Positions 24,292-34,190 of a stretch of 39,278 bases of DNA are shown in pieces. Both the position numbers and the translations under genes were made by a program. The notes beneath the pieces are model-generated. The model saw nothing but the letters and a program-made list of their open reading frames with translations. It did not search any database and was not told the DNA's origin. The stretch is from positions 1 to 39,278 of the forward strand of contig CABXBH010000009.1 of the NCBI GenBank assembly GCA_902510415.1, given 5' to 3'. The stretch's first letter is position 1; each line of letters begins with the position of its first letter. This stretch comes from an uncultured Bacteroidota bacterium (GTDB lineage Bacteria; Bacteroidota; Bacteroidia; Flavobacteriales; Flavobacteriaceae).

Positions 24292-26814
24292 ATGAAAAAA
24301 ATATTAGGTTTAGTTACATTACTGTTTTGCTTAAACACATTAATAGCACAAGATTATTACTTAGAAAATAATGGTCCTTACGAAAATAATATACAAACAC
24401 CAGAAGAATTTCTAGGCTATGAAATTGGATTTGAACACACTCGCCATGATCTTATCGTAGCTTATCTAAATTATTTATCAAATAGCTCAGAAAAAGCTAA
24501 ATTGATTAAATACGGAGAAACTCATGAGGGAAGAGACCTTATAATGCTTATAGTTTCATCTAACAATAACTTAAATAATCTAGAAAAAATAAAAAATGAG
24601 CATCTAAAGTATACGTTACCTGAAACTAGGCTAGAAGTAGATGAAGATCTGCCTATAATTATAAATCTTGGTTATGGTGTGCATGGAAATGAACCATCCA
24701 GCGCAGAAGCTGCAATGTTAACAGCTTATACTCTTGTTGCTTCAAAAAATATTAAAATTGAAAGGTTTATAAATAACTCCGTAATTTTTATTGACCCAAC
24801 TATCAATCCTGACGGAAGAGACAGACATTCTCAATGGGCAAATCAATATAAGTCTATAAATCTTGTTGCCGACAGTAATGATGCTGAGCATAATGAAGCA
24901 TGGCCAAGGGGAAGAACAAATCATTATTGGTTTGATTTAAATAGAGATTGGTTGTTAGCAGTTAATCCTGAGAGTAAAGGAAAATTAAAATGGTTTCACA
25001 GTTGGTATCCAAACGTTGTGACAGATTTCCATGAAATGGGTACAAACAGCAACTATTTTTTTGAACCAATGAAAAGAAATGCTTCATTGAAACCTTTAAT
25101 TCCTGATGAGAATTACAGTGTATTAAGCCCGATATTTGCCGAATATTATGTTGAAGCTCTTGACAGTATTGGATCATTTTATTACACCAAAGAATCCTTT
25201 GACGAAACATACCCAGGTTATGGCTCGTCATATCCAGATGTTCAAGGAGCGCTAGCAATTTTATTTGAACAAGCTAGTTCAAGAGGACATTTACAAGAAA
25301 CTAATTATGGAACAATGTCATTTGGATTTACAATTAGAAATCAATACTTGTCTAGTATTGCAACGGTGGAAGCAGCTGTTGATAATAAAAATCTTTTAAG
25401 AGATTATCAAAATAGATTTTTTAACTCATCTGTAACAGAATTTAAAGATGAGAAAGTTAAAGCTTATGAATTTGGAGACATGTATGATCAAAACCGAAAC
25501 AAAGCATTTATAGACAAGTTGATATTACATAAGATTAAAGTATACAATAACAAGGGCAGATATGTGGTCCCTATAAATCAAGCACAATCTAGAATGGTTA
25601 AAAACTTTTTTGAGACTCATAGCCAGTATGTAGATAGTGTATATTATGATGCATCAGCGTGGAGTGTCTCGAATATGTATAATATGAAATCTAAGAAACT
25701 TAAAAGTTTTTCAGGTGAATCTGAGATTAAAAACACAGAAAATTTTGTTAAAAATGTAGACGTTAATAAATCAGAATATGCATATATTTTAGATTGGGAT
25801 GATTATAATTCGCCCGCCGCTCTAAACTATTTACAAGAAAATGAAATTATAACTTATTCAGCTTTCAAACCTTTTACTGTAAAAGTTAACGGAACAAATT
25901 CAGTTAAGAAATTCAACTACGGTGCTGTATTAATTCCTGTCAGTAAACAAAATATAACATCAAATGAAGTATTCAAACTTGTTCAAGAAATACAACAGAA
26001 GTACAATGTTCCTGTTTTCAACTCTGAGTCTGGATATAGCTTGAAAGGGATTGATCTTGGTAGTAATAATTTTAGAATCAATAAAGCTGTTAAAATAGCT
26101 ATGCTTATTGGTGAAGGTGTAAACTCTTATGAAGCTGGTGAGGTATGGCATCTTCTAGATACTCGAATTGGTATGCCGTTAACCAAAATTAGACTTAATC
26201 AATTTTCTAGTGTTTCTTTGGATAGATATACAACTTTAGTTATGGTTTCTGGATCTTATAATCAACTAAATAAAAAGCAAATTGATAAAATTAAAAATTG
26301 GGTTGGCAAAGGCAATACACTTATTACAATTGCAAGAGGATCTAGTTGGGCAATCAATAGTGAACTAATCAACGAAAGTTTGGTGGAATCAAAAAAAGAT
26401 TCAACTTATACAAGAAAAAGATATGTTGATGCAAGAGAGCATATAGGAAGAGAAAGGATTGGAGGATCAATTCTAAGTGCCGATTTAGACTTAACTCATC
26501 CACTTGCCTTTGGCTATAATGATAAATCAATACCAGTTTATAAAAACAATAATGTATTTATAAATAAAACAAAAAGTGACTATTCCTCAGTAGCAATTTA
26601 TTCTAAAGACTTTCACATTGACGGCTATATTTCTGACGCCAATAGAAAGGATTATGTTCCTGGATCAGCTTCGTTAATTGTTTCAAAAATAGGTTCAGGA
26701 AGAGTTATAGTTTTTGCAGATAACCCAAACTTTAGAGGAACATGGTACGGAACTAACAAATTATTTCTAAATGCTATATTTTTAGGGAATAGTATTTCAG
26801 TACCAACAAATTAA
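24292..26814 (+). CDS. Exported M14-family zinc carboxypeptidase, large
   Basis: An 840-residue exported protein: signal peptide to about residue 19 (LNTLIAQ), then an M14 carboxypeptidase domain to about residue 360. His131 and Glu134 (GVHGNE) and His247 (TDFHEMG) bind zinc; NPDG at 172-175 and Glu326 (LFEQASSRGH) are the other active-site blocks. The remaining 450 residues include a class I glutamine-amidotransferase-like fold around 600-720 (KIAMLIGEGVNSYEAGEVWHLL) seen in long flavobacterial M14 proteins. It lies 10 bp before the amidohydrolase gene, probably co-transcribed. Peptide specificity unknown. Confidence 0.9.
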   Translation: MKKILGLVTLLFCLNTLIAQDYYLENNGPYENNIQTPEEFLGYEIGFEHTRHDLIVAYLNYLSNSSEKAKLIKYGETHEGRDLIMLIVSSNNNLNNLEKIKNEHLKYTLPETRLEVDEDLPIIINLGYGVHGNEPSSAEAAMLTAYTLVASKNIKIERFINNSVIFIDPTINPDGRDRHSQWANQYKSINLVADSNDAEHNEAWPRGRTNHYWFDLNRDWLLAVNPESKGKLKWFHSWYPNVVTDFHEMGTNSNYFFEPMKRNASLKPLIPDENYSVLSPIFAEYYVEALDSIGSFYYTKESFDETYPGYGSSYPDVQGALAILFEQASSRGHLQETNYGTMSFGFTIRNQYLSSIATVEAAVDNKNLLRDYQNRFFNSSVTEFKDEKVKAYEFGDMYDQNRNKAFIDKLILHKIKVYNNKGRYVVPINQAQSRMVKNFFETHSQYVDSVYYDASAWSVSNMYNMKSKKLKSFSGESEIKNTENFVKNVDVNKSEYAYILDWDDYNSPAALNYLQENEIITYSAFKPFTVKVNGTNSVKKFNYGAVLIPVSKQNITSNEVFKLVQEIQQKYNVPVFNSESGYSLKGIDLGSNNFRINKAVKIAMLIGEGVNSYEAGEVWHLLDTRIGMPLTKIRLNQFSSVSLDRYTTLVMVSGSYNQLNKKQIDKIKNWVGKGNTLITIARGSSWAINSELINESLVESKKDSTYTRKRYVDAREHIGRERIGGSILSADLDLTHPLAFGYNDKSIPVYKNNNVFINKTKSDYSSVAIYSKDFHIDGYISDANRKDYVPGSASLIVSKIGSGRVIVFADNPNFRGTWYGTNKLFLNAIFLGNSISVPTN

Positions 26815-26824
26815 AATCGATTTT

Positions 26825-28405
26825 ATGAAAAATTTTATACTATTATTCGTTATTATATTTTCATTTAATATTTATTCTCAGGAAAAATATTTAGGTGATG
26901 GCCCTTTTAATCAACTTATAATTAGAGGTGTAACCTTAATTAATGGTGACGGTTCACCACCCAGAGGTCCAGTAGATATCATTGTTGAAAACAATATAAT
27001 CAAGGATATTAAAAGTGTTGGTTATCCCGGAATCGAAATTAATGATTCATATAGACCTAAATTAAAAAAGGATGGATATGAATTAGATGCAAACGGCATG
27101 TATCTTCTTCCAGGATTCGTCGATATGCATGGACATATTGGCGGAAATGGTCAAGGTGCAGATTACGATTATGTTTTTAGACTTTGGATGGCTCATGGAA
27201 TTACAACAGTCAGAGAGCCTGGCGGAAGAGGAATAGATTGGACTTTAAACCTCAAAAAGCTAAGTGCAGAAAACAAGATTGTTGCTCCTCGTATTTTTGC
27301 ATATACAAGTTTTGGACAAAGCGGTAAAAATTTCAATCCCTTAAATGATGCACCAATAAGCACTCCTGAGATGGCAAGAACTTGGGTAAGGGCTAATGCA
27401 AAAAAGGGAGCTGATGGTATCAAATTTTTTGGTGCTGAACCCGAGATTATGACTGCAGCCTTGGATGAAAATAAAAAACTAGGGTTAGGTTCTGCAGCAC
27501 ATCACGCACAGCTTAGTGTTGCTAGATGGAATGTGTTACACTCTGCTAGAGCAGGTTTAACATCAATGGAGCACTGGTATGGTTTACCTGAGGCTCTATT
27601 TGACGACAGAATTGTGCAAAATTATCCTGCTGGTTATAATTATCAGAATGAACAAAACAGATTTGAAGAAGCTGGAAAATTATGGAAACAAGCTGCTGAA
27701 CCACACACTGAGCACTGGAATAATGTAATGAATGAGTTGATTTCGCTAGATTTTACAATTGTACCTACCTTCAATATTTATGAAGCAAATCGTGACCTAC
27801 ATAGAGCAAGAAGAGCTGAATGGCATGAGGATTATACCCTACCCTCTTTATGGAAATTTTATGAGCCAAGTAGAATATCCCATGGTTCCTATTGGCATTA
27901 TTGGGGGACAGAACAAGAAGTAGAATGGAGAAGAAATTATGATTTATGGATGAATTTCATTAACGAATATAAAAACAGAGGAGGTAGAGTATCAACAGGA
28001 TCTGATTCTGGATTTATTTATCAACTATATGGGTTTGCATATATAAGAGAATTAGAATTATTAAGAGAAGCAGGCTTTCATCCACTTGAAGTAATTAAGT
28101 CCGCAACATTAAATGGTGCTGAAGCTTTAAAAATGGATGATAAAATAGGAAGCGTTCAAATAGGTAAGTTAGCAGATTTTGTTATTGTTGAAGAAAACCC
28201 TTTAGAAAATTTTAAATCCTTGTATGGTACTGGTGCAATTAAATTAAACGAAAACAATGAAGTTGTGAGAGTTGGTGGAGTAAAATACACTATTAAAGAT
28301 GGTGTTATCTATGATGCAAAGCGGCTCTTAGGTGAGGTTAAAGAAATGGTTGATAAAAAGAAAAAAGAAGAAAATTGGGAATTAACTCAACCAGGCATAA
28401 ATTAA
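26825..28405 (+). CDS. Exported metal-dependent amidohydrolase
   Basis: A 526-residue amidohydrolase-superfamily enzyme with signal peptide MKNFILLFVIIFSFNIYSQ. The metal centre reads VDMHGHIG (His102, His104), GIKFFG (Lys200, possibly carbamylated), AAHHAQ (His226/227), MEHW (His250) and STGSDSG (Asp394), and the C-terminal GKLADFVIVEENPL strand closes the composite domain. Members include imidazolonepropionase-, prolidase- and dipeptidase-like enzymes. Since it follows the carboxypeptidase by 10 bp, a role in periplasmic peptide or amide breakdown is likely, but the substrate cannot be named. It ends 4 bp from the convergent DUF4396 gene. Confidence 0.9.
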   Translation: MKNFILLFVIIFSFNIYSQEKYLGDGPFNQLIIRGVTLINGDGSPPRGPVDIIVENNIIKDIKSVGYPGIEINDSYRPKLKKDGYELDANGMYLLPGFVDMHGHIGGNGQGADYDYVFRLWMAHGITTVREPGGRGIDWTLNLKKLSAENKIVAPRIFAYTSFGQSGKNFNPLNDAPISTPEMARTWVRANAKKGADGIKFFGAEPEIMTAALDENKKLGLGSAAHHAQLSVARWNVLHSARAGLTSMEHWYGLPEALFDDRIVQNYPAGYNYQNEQNRFEEAGKLWKQAAEPHTEHWNNVMNELISLDFTIVPTFNIYEANRDLHRARRAEWHEDYTLPSLWKFYEPSRISHGSYWHYWGTEQEVEWRRNYDLWMNFINEYKNRGGRVSTGSDSGFIYQLYGFAYIRELELLREAGFHPLEVIKSATLNGAEALKMDDKIGSVQIGKLADFVIVEENPLENFKSLYGTGAIKLNENNEVVRVGGVKYTIKDGVIYDAKRLLGEVKEMVDKKKKEENWELTQPGIN

Positions 28406-28409
28406 TTGT

Positions 28410-28829
28410 TTAATGACACCCATACCCCCATTTTTTTAATCTGTAATAATTATATGGCAGTGGAGTTATAAATCCTACAAACAACATAATTGGGATTACC
28501 CACCATGTTAATTTTGCTCCGCCCGTAAGTAAAACATCTATCACATTCATTGATGCTTCCATCGCAATCATGCTTATAAAACTCATACCAATAGCAACCT
28601 TGAATGCCTCCTTCAAATTCATTTGTCTAAAAAGAATAAATGTTTCAAGTAAAATGCTTGTCAGCAGTCCATTTGTAATCGCCAATCCCATAATTTGCCA
28701 AGTCAATAACGAATGTTCAATCGATTGAAAATAAAATATTGTTCCGAAATCACCAATACTACATCCAAGCAAACACCAGAGAGTATTTACAGATGCTTTT
28801 TTCCAAGTATGTTTGCAATTCCAATTCAT
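28410..28829 (-). CDS. DUF4396 membrane protein
   Basis: A 139-residue membrane protein with four hydrophobic helices and the DUF4396 pattern: TLWCLLGCSIGDFGTIFYF near residues 16-34, ETFILFRQMN, a helix with AMEASMNV and the C-terminal PLPYNYYRLKKWGYGCH. The conserved charged and polar residues in helices (Asp27, Glu62, Glu91) suggest ion or metal handling, but no function is established. It is the last gene of a minus-strand string after pyrF and the MBL-fold gene (5 bp gap). Confidence 0.75.
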   Translation of the reverse strand: MNWNCKHTWKKASVNTLWCLLGCSIGDFGTIFYFQSIEHSLLTWQIMGLAITNGLLTSILLETFILFRQMNLKEAFKVAIGMSFISMIAMEASMNVIDVLLTGGAKLTWWVIPIMLFVGFITPLPYNYYRLKKWGYGCH

Positions 28830-28834
28830 AAATG

Positions 28835-29743
28835 CTAATCTAGAAATAATTTTAATCCTTTATGTGCAATATTAAACCCTAAAGCTTCAATATTACTTTT
28901 GACATTATCTTTATTTGTTAGTAAAGGATTGGTATGGTTTATATGAATAAAATAAATTTTATTTCTTTCTTTTATTGGCTCTTTCAAAAATAAATTAACA
29001 GTTTCTTCAACAGAAGGGTGAGGAATTTCATTCATATCACGGTTTAGTTCCTTTCCATTGTAAAAAGTACCATCGAGTAATGCATAATCAACTAATTTGA
29101 CCTCTTGAACAATATCCTTTTCCCATTCACTCCATTTATCAATATCAGGTATAAATAATATTTTTTTTGATTTACCTATAATTTTGTAACCAACAGTTTC
29201 AGAATACTCATCTCTATGTGGCACCTGTATAGGAATTACTTCTAAATTTTTTGAAAGAATAACAGAATTTTTATTCTGCATTTTATTTATAACAATATTT
29301 TTTAAGTCAACTAGCTGATTCCAAGGACCATTATTCTTTAAAAATTTAGACATTCTATCTAATGCATAAACGTTTATTTCAGCCCCACCTAATCCTTCAC
29401 GCCCTAAATACATTAAACCTGTATAATGGCCAATATGTGCATGTGTTAGAAATATACCATCAACTAGGTTTGTACTATAAGAAAAACTTTCTAAAAACCT
29501 TAACTGATTATGTAAATCAGGTGTAGCATCAAATAAATACCTCTTTTTATTCTCTTTATCAACCAAACCGATGCAACTAACAAAATACTCGCCGGGTGAT
29601 ATACCTTCACAACAACTTCTTTCACATCCAATATGAGGAAATCCAGCATCTTGAATAATACCTAATACTTGTACATAGTCTTTCTGTGAAAATGAACTAA
29701 AAAATACTAGCAGAAATAATGAGTTAAGAATAAATGATTTCAT
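28835..29743 (-). CDS. Exported MBL-fold hydrolase, PqqB-like, with atypical HXHXGH motif
   Basis: A 302-residue metallo-beta-lactamase-fold protein, related in length and order of motifs to PqqB. ATG at 29743 gives a clean signal peptide (MKSFILN...SSFSQ) and lies 7 bp past the pyrF stop; a start at 29764 would overlap pyrF. The metal motif reads THAHIGH (about 100-106), so the usual second-site Asp of HXHXDH is Gly. A Cys-rich CERSCCEG segment sits at about 40-47, and VPHRDEY, FIPDIDKW and HINHTNP supply further possible ligands. No pqqA, C, D or E genes are here, so PQQ synthesis is unlikely. Function unknown. Confidence 0.8.
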   Translation of the reverse strand: MKSFILNSLFLLVFFSSFSQKDYVQVLGIIQDAGFPHIGCERSCCEGISPGEYFVSCIGLVDKENKKRYLFDATPDLHNQLRFLESFSYSTNLVDGIFLTHAHIGHYTGLMYLGREGLGGAEINVYALDRMSKFLKNNGPWNQLVDLKNIVINKMQNKNSVILSKNLEVIPIQVPHRDEYSETVGYKIIGKSKKILFIPDIDKWSEWEKDIVQEVKLVDYALLDGTFYNGKELNRDMNEIPHPSVEETVNLFLKEPIKERNKIYFIHINHTNPLLTNKDNVKSNIEALGFNIAHKGLKLFLD

Positions 29744-29750
29744 GGAAAAA

Positions 29751-30572
29751 TTATTTTTCTTCAAACATAATGGTCTTCATTTGCTTTTGAAGCTTTACCG
29801 CCTCTATTGCTGCTGAATTTGCAAATTTTTCGTCATTAGATGCATAAATAATAGACCGAGAAGAATTAACAAGTATTCCAATATTGTCATTCAAAGCGTA
29901 TTTACATATCTCCTTTAAATCACCACCTTGAGCACCAACTCCAGGCATCAGTAAAAAATGATTAGGAATTAATTCTCTTATTTTTTCTATATACTGAGGT
30001 TTAGTAGCACCAACAACATACATCATATTATCTTCATTACCCCAAACCATTGAAGATTTAATCATCTCAATAAAAACATGTTCATTATTTATTTTTTTTA
30101 ACTGAATATCCTTGGCTCCAGTATTTGAGGTTAAACCTAATAAAATAGAAATCTTATTTTCAAACTCTAAAAAAGGTTTAACTGAATCAGATCCCATATA
30201 CGGATTAATTGTAACGCTATCAAAATTCATCTTTGCAAAAAAAGTTTGAGCATACATTTTACTTGTATTACCAATATCTCCTCTTTTTGCATCAGCTATG
30301 GTGAATAACTCTGGGAAATTATCATTAATATAATCAATAGTCTTACCCATAGAAATCCATCCCTGAGTTCCCAAAGATTCATAAAATGCAGTGTTTAGCT
30401 TATAAGCAACACAATACTTATTTGTTTTATCAATTATAGATTTATTAAAAGAAAAAATAGGATCTTCTTCATCAAGAAGAAATTTAGGAATTTTGCTAAT
30501 ATCAGTGTCTAAGCCAATACACAAGAAAGAAGATTTGCTATTTATTTGATATATTAAATCCTTAACTTTCAT
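29751..30572 (-). CDS. pyrF: Orotidine 5'-phosphate decarboxylase (type 2)
   Basis: A 273-residue OMP decarboxylase of the longer type 2 group; it makes UMP in pyrimidine synthesis. The catalytic DAKRGDIGNT segment begins at 94, with Lys96 as the key residue, followed by DSVTINPYMGSDSVKPF, and MPGVGAQGGD is the phosphate-binding loop. It lies 1 bp downstream of prfA, in a run purM-prfA-pyrF that would couple purine and pyrimidine synthesis genes with a translation factor. Confidence 0.95.
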   Translation of the reverse strand: MKVKDLIYQINSKSSFLCIGLDTDISKIPKFLLDEEDPIFSFNKSIIDKTNKYCVAYKLNTAFYESLGTQGWISMGKTIDYINDNFPELFTIADAKRGDIGNTSKMYAQTFFAKMNFDSVTINPYMGSDSVKPFLEFENKISILLGLTSNTGAKDIQLKKINNEHVFIEMIKSSMVWGNEDNMMYVVGATKPQYIEKIRELIPNHFLLMPGVGAQGGDLKEICKYALNDNIGILVNSSRSIIYASNDEKFANSAAIEAVKLQKQMKTIMFEEK

Positions 30573-30573
30573 T

Positions 30574-31641
30574 TCAATTATTTGCTTTAAGTATTTCCGA
30601 ATTTTCAGCTAGCATCAACTGATCAATAATTTTTTGGATATCACCGTTTATAATTTTAGGTAAATCATAAAGGGTTAAACCAATTCTATGTTCAGTTACT
30701 CTACCTTGAGGATAATTATATGTTCTGATTTTTGCACTTCTATCTCCAGAAGAAACCATACTTTTTCTCTTTAAAGAGTCAGCTTGTCTTCTTTTTTCAA
30801 CTTCTAATTCATAAAGCCTAGTTCTCAAAACTTTTAATGCCTTATCAAGATTTTTATGCTGTGATTTTTGGTCTTGACAGCTAACCGTGATACCTGTTGG
30901 CTCATGATGTAACCGAATAGCTGAATATGTGGTATTGACTGACTGACCGCCTGGTCCAGTTGATGTTGTTCTTTCTATTCTCACATCTTGCATATCCAAT
31001 TCAACATCAAATTCTTCAGCCTCAGGTAAGACAATTACTGAAGCTGCACTTGTATGGACTCTACCCTGAGTTTCAGTTTGAGGAACTCTTTGAACTCTAT
31101 GAACTCCAGCCTCAAATTTTAGGTTTCCATAAACATCTTCACCATTGACTTCAAAAATTATTTCTTTATAACCTCCTGAGGTTCCTTCGTTTAAATCAAC
31201 CAGATTAACTTTCCATTTTTTTGATTCAGAAAATTTGGTATACATTCTGTATAAATCCCCCGCAAAAATACTTGCTTCATCACCACCGGTACCAGCTCGT
31301 ATTTCAACTACAACATTCTTTGCATCATCTGGGTCTTTAGGGATTAATAAAACCTTTAAATCCTCTTCTATCGAAGGGATTTTTTCTTCGGCTTCTTCTA
31401 ATTGCATTTTTGCCATTTCTATCATTTCTTCATCTTTTTCATTTGAAATAATTTCTTGGGCTTCAGATTTATTTGAGATTAAATTTTTATAAATACTTCC
31501 TTTTTCAATAATTTTTTTAATCTCTTTATACTCCTTTGATATTTGAATATATTTTTTTTGATCGGAAATAATTTCTGGATTAATAATTAAATCATTTAAT
31601 TCATCAAATCGATTCTCAACTAATTTTAACTTTTCTAACAC
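30574..31641 (-). CDS. prfA: Peptide chain release factor 1
   Basis: A 355-residue class I release factor that terminates translation at UAA and UAG. The stop-codon reading motif is PQT at 187-189 (PXT of RF1, not SPF of RF2), the peptidyl-tRNA hydrolysis motif is GGQ at 231-233 within [16 protein letters not shown], and the domain with [10 protein letters not shown] is at 115-124. The start is GTG at 31641. It lies 26 bp after purM and 1 bp before pyrF. Confidence 0.96.
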   Translation of the reverse strand: MLEKLKLVENRFDELNDLIINPEIISDQKKYIQISKEYKEIKKIIEKGSIYKNLISNKSEAQEIISNEKDEEMIEMAKMQLEEAEEKIPSIEEDLKVLLIPKDPDDAKNVVVEIRAGTGGDEASIFAGDLYRMYTKFSESKKWKVNLVDLNEGTSGGYKEIIFEVNGEDVYGNLKFEAGVHRVQRVPQTETQGRVHTSAASVIVLPEAEEFDVELDMQDVRIERTTSTGPGGQSVNTTYSAIRLHHEPTGITVSCQDQKSQHKNLDKALKVLRTRLYELEVEKRRQADSLKRKSMVSSGDRSAKIRTYNYPQGRVTEHRIGLTLYDLPKIINGDIQKIIDQLMLAENSEILKANN

Positions 31642-31667
31642 GTTATATTTTTTCTGCTCTTCGTAAT

Positions 31668-32852
31668 TTAATAATTAAACTCTCCAAATTCTGATTTTAT
31701 TGTAAGTTTTTTGGAATTTGAAGCATCAACTCTACCGATTATTTGAGCATCTATATTAAATGATTTTGAAATTTCAATTATTTCGTCTGCAAATTTTGGA
31801 TCGACATACAACTCCATTCTGTGACCACAATTAAAAACTTTATACATCTCTTTCCAATCAGTACCAGATTCTTCTTGTATCAATTTAAAAAGAAAAGGTA
31901 ATCGAAATAAGTTATCCTTAATCACATGTAATTTTTCATCTATGAAATGCAATATTTTTGTTTGTGCTCCTCCACTACAATGTATAATACCGTTAATATT
32001 TTTGCTGCCAATCTTTGCAATTATTTTTCTAATAACTGGAGCATACGTTCTAGTTGGTGATAAAACTAATTTTCCAGCATTAAGACTAACATCTTCAAAG
32101 GTTTCAGTCAATTTTCTTGTTCCAGAATAAATAAGTTCCTCAGGAACATCGTGATCATAACTTTCTGGGTATTTTTCTGAAAGTAGTTTGTTGAAAACAT
32201 CATGCCTAGCAGAAGTTAATCCATTACTTCCCATTCCACTATTGTATTCAGTTTCATATATTGATTTTCCGTCTGAAGCTAAACCAATAATAACATTCCC
32301 TTTAGAAATTTTAGAATTATCAATTACATCCTCTTTTTTTAATCTAGCCACCACTGTACTATCAACAATTATGGTTCTAACAACATCTCCAACATCAGCA
32401 GTTTCACCTCCGGTCATATGAATATTAATACAATGATTTTTTAAATCCTGAACAATTTCATTTGTACCATTTATTATTGCAGATATTACCTCTCCAGAAA
32501 TTTTGTTTTTATTTCTTCCTATGGTTGAAGAAAGTAATATGTTGTCAGTTACTCCAACACAAATAAGATCATCAATATTCATTATTAACGCATCTTGGGC
32601 TATTCCTTTCCAAACCGAAATATCTCCGGTTTCTTTCCAGTACATATATGCTAATGAACTTTTTGTGCCTGCTCCATCTGCATGCATTACAATACAGTGC
32701 TCATCACTTCCAGTTAAAAAATCAGGAACTATTTTACAGAAAGCATTTGGGAAAAGACCCTTGTCTAAATTTTTTATCGCATTGTGCACATCTTCTTTTG
32801 AAGCTGAAACTCCACGAAGCATGTATTTATGGGTTGAATCCAAATTTGACAA
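31668..32852 (-). CDS. purM: Phosphoribosylformylglycinamidine cyclo-ligase (AIR synthetase)
   Basis: A 394-residue PurM in the longer Bacteroidetes form; it closes the imidazole ring of AIR in purine synthesis using ATP. Characteristic segments are [14 protein letters not shown] (13-26), [10 protein letters not shown] (57-66), [13 protein letters not shown] and the [12 protein letters not shown] loop. The start is TTG at 32852; the next ATG (32822) would lose ten residues that resemble the family N-terminus, so TTG is kept. First gene of the run purM-prfA-pyrF-MBL-DUF4396. Confidence 0.9.
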   Translation of the reverse strand: MSNLDSTHKYMLRGVSASKEDVHNAIKNLDKGLFPNAFCKIVPDFLTGSDEHCIVMHADGAGTKSSLAYMYWKETGDISVWKGIAQDALIMNIDDLICVGVTDNILLSSTIGRNKNKISGEVISAIINGTNEIVQDLKNHCINIHMTGGETADVGDVVRTIIVDSTVVARLKKEDVIDNSKISKGNVIIGLASDGKSIYETEYNSGMGSNGLTSARHDVFNKLLSEKYPESYDHDVPEELIYSGTRKLTETFEDVSLNAGKLVLSPTRTYAPVIRKIIAKIGSKNINGIIHCSGGAQTKILHFIDEKLHVIKDNLFRLPFLFKLIQEESGTDWKEMYKVFNCGHRMELYVDPKFADEIIEISKSFNIDAQIIGRVDASNSKKLTIKSEFGEFNY

Positions 32853-32867
32853 TAATTAATTCGAACA

Positions 32868-32875
32868 CAAAAGTA
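32868..32875 (-). promoter_or_regulatory. Candidate purM promoter, -7 element (TACTTTTG)
   Basis: TACTTTTG on the minus strand fits TAnnTTTG and lies 15 bp before the TTG start, giving a leader of about 9 nt. TTTG copies upstream are spaced 5 and 12 bp, too close, so the -33 part is not convincing. Confidence 0.42.
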
Positions 32876-32943
32876 TTAAACAAAACACAAAAATTTACTA
32901 TCTCAGACGATAAGATTATTAAATTAAAAAAAATGATAATTAT

Positions 32944-32958
32944 GTTATTAACAATAAC
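32944..32958. repeat. Dyad GTTATT-AAC-AATAAC upstream of glnA
   Basis: A perfect 6 bp inverted repeat with a 3 bp centre, 174 bp before the glutamine synthetase start and 92 bp before purM, in a 279 bp A+T-rich divergent spacer. Its size suits a dimeric regulator. Chance occurrence in A+T-rich DNA is a real alternative. No sigma-54 or NtcA-like site was found in the spacer. Confidence 0.3.
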
Positions 32959-33131
32959 ACGATAAAATAAATATACATTGCATTTTTCATATGAATAAAT
33001 ACAATTAATTAAAATGTTTATAAAAATCCTTTAAAATCAAAAAAATAATCTCAATGAATTTCAAATTTATTGATATATTATGCAATCATTTAAAAACAAT
33101 AATTAACTAAAAATTTAAAATTAAATAAAAA

Positions 33132-34136
33132 ATGAGCACAGCAAAATTAGAATATATTTGGCTAGACGGATATGTTCCTACACAAAACATGCGTAGTAAA
33201 ACAAAAATTTTGAAAAATTTTGACGGAAAACTTGAAAGTTGTCCAGTATGGGCATTTGACGGTAGTTCTACTAAACAGGCAGAAGGAGGTTCTTCAGATT
33301 GTTTATTAAAACCTGTTGCTATCTTTCCAGACCCAACGAGAGAGAACGGATTTCTTGTGATGACTGAGGTGATGAACCCGGATGGTTCGCCACATATTTC
33401 AAATGGAAGGGCTACCATTGATGATGATGATAACGATTTTTGGTTTGGATTTGAACAAGAATATTTCATAATGGATTCTGAGACAGATCTTCCATTAGGG
33501 TTTCCTCCTGGCGGATACCCTGGACCACAAGGTTTATATTATTGTTCAGTTGGTGGAAAAAATACGCATGGAAGACAACTTGTTGAAGATCATGCTGATA
33601 TTTGCCTTGCAGCTGGTATTAATATAGAAGGAATTAATCAAGAAGTTGCATGTGGACAGTGGGAATTTCAAGTTTTTGGAAAGGGTGCAAAAAAAGCTGG
33701 TGATCAACTTTGGGTAGCAAGATACGTTCTTGACAGATTAACTGAAGATTATGGTTATTATATTGAATATCATCCAAAACCCGTCAAAGGAGATTGGAAT
33801 GGATCTGGTATGCATGCTAACTTTTCAAATGAAATTTTAAGAACATGTGGGTCAAAAGAAACATATGAAAAAATTTGTGAAGCATTTAGACCAGTTGTTG
33901 ATGAACATATAGCTGTTTACGGTGCATATAATGATCAAAGATTAACAGGTCTTCACGAGACTCAATCAATTGATCAGTTTAGCTATGGAGTTTCAGACAG
34001 AGGAGCATCTATTAGAATTCCTATTATCACTGTTGAAAATGGATATAAAGGCTGGCTAGAAGATAGACGCCCTGCATCAAATGCTGATCCATACAAAATT
34101 GCTGCTAGAATTGTTAAGACAGTCAAATCAGCTTAA
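33132..34136 (+). CDS. glnA: Glutamine synthetase type II (eukaryote-like)
   Basis: A 334-residue GSII enzyme, much shorter than bacterial GSI (about 470) or GSIII (about 730); it joins ammonia to glutamate with ATP. The N-terminal beta-grasp carries WAFDGSST (40-47). The catalytic domain shows FGFEQEYF (105-112), NQEVACGQWEFQ (169-180), WNGSGMHANFS (222-232) and RGASIRIP near 294, matching plant and animal GSII motifs. The GSI adenylylation loop is absent, so control must be by another route. It is monocistronic with its own terminator. A second, GSIII-type enzyme may exist elsewhere. Confidence 0.94.
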   Translation: MSTAKLEYIWLDGYVPTQNMRSKTKILKNFDGKLESCPVWAFDGSSTKQAEGGSSDCLLKPVAIFPDPTRENGFLVMTEVMNPDGSPHISNGRATIDDDDNDFWFGFEQEYFIMDSETDLPLGFPPGGYPGPQGLYYCSVGGKNTHGRQLVEDHADICLAAGINIEGINQEVACGQWEFQVFGKGAKKAGDQLWVARYVLDRLTEDYGYYIEYHPKPVKGDWNGSGMHANFSNEILRTCGSKETYEKICEAFRPVVDEHIAVYGAYNDQRLTGLHETQSIDQFSYGVSDRGASIRIPIITVENGYKGWLEDRRPASNADPYKIAARIVKTVKSA

Positions 34137-34156
34137 CAAAAATATTTTAGCTTATT

Positions 34157-34190
34157 AAAAAAGGAATTGTGTAATTACAGTTCCTTTTTT
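34157..34190. terminator. Bidirectional intrinsic terminator between glnA and the antiporter gene
   Basis: A 14 bp stem (34157-34170 with 34177-34190, one G-T wobble, closed by AAAAAA/TTTTTT) and a 6-nt loop lie between two convergent genes. T-runs on both strands make it serve both glnA and the minus-strand antiporter, whose stop begins at the next base. Confidence 0.85.

Noticed and set aside
28835-29743. PQQ biosynthesis locus
   Set aside because: Only a PqqB-like fold is present; pqqA, C, D and E are absent and the metal motif differs.
32853-33131. Sigma-54 or NtcA-type nitrogen control site before glutamine synthetase
   Set aside because: No GG-N10-GC (-24/-12) pair of good quality or GTA-N8-TAC was found; only a short dyad is visible.
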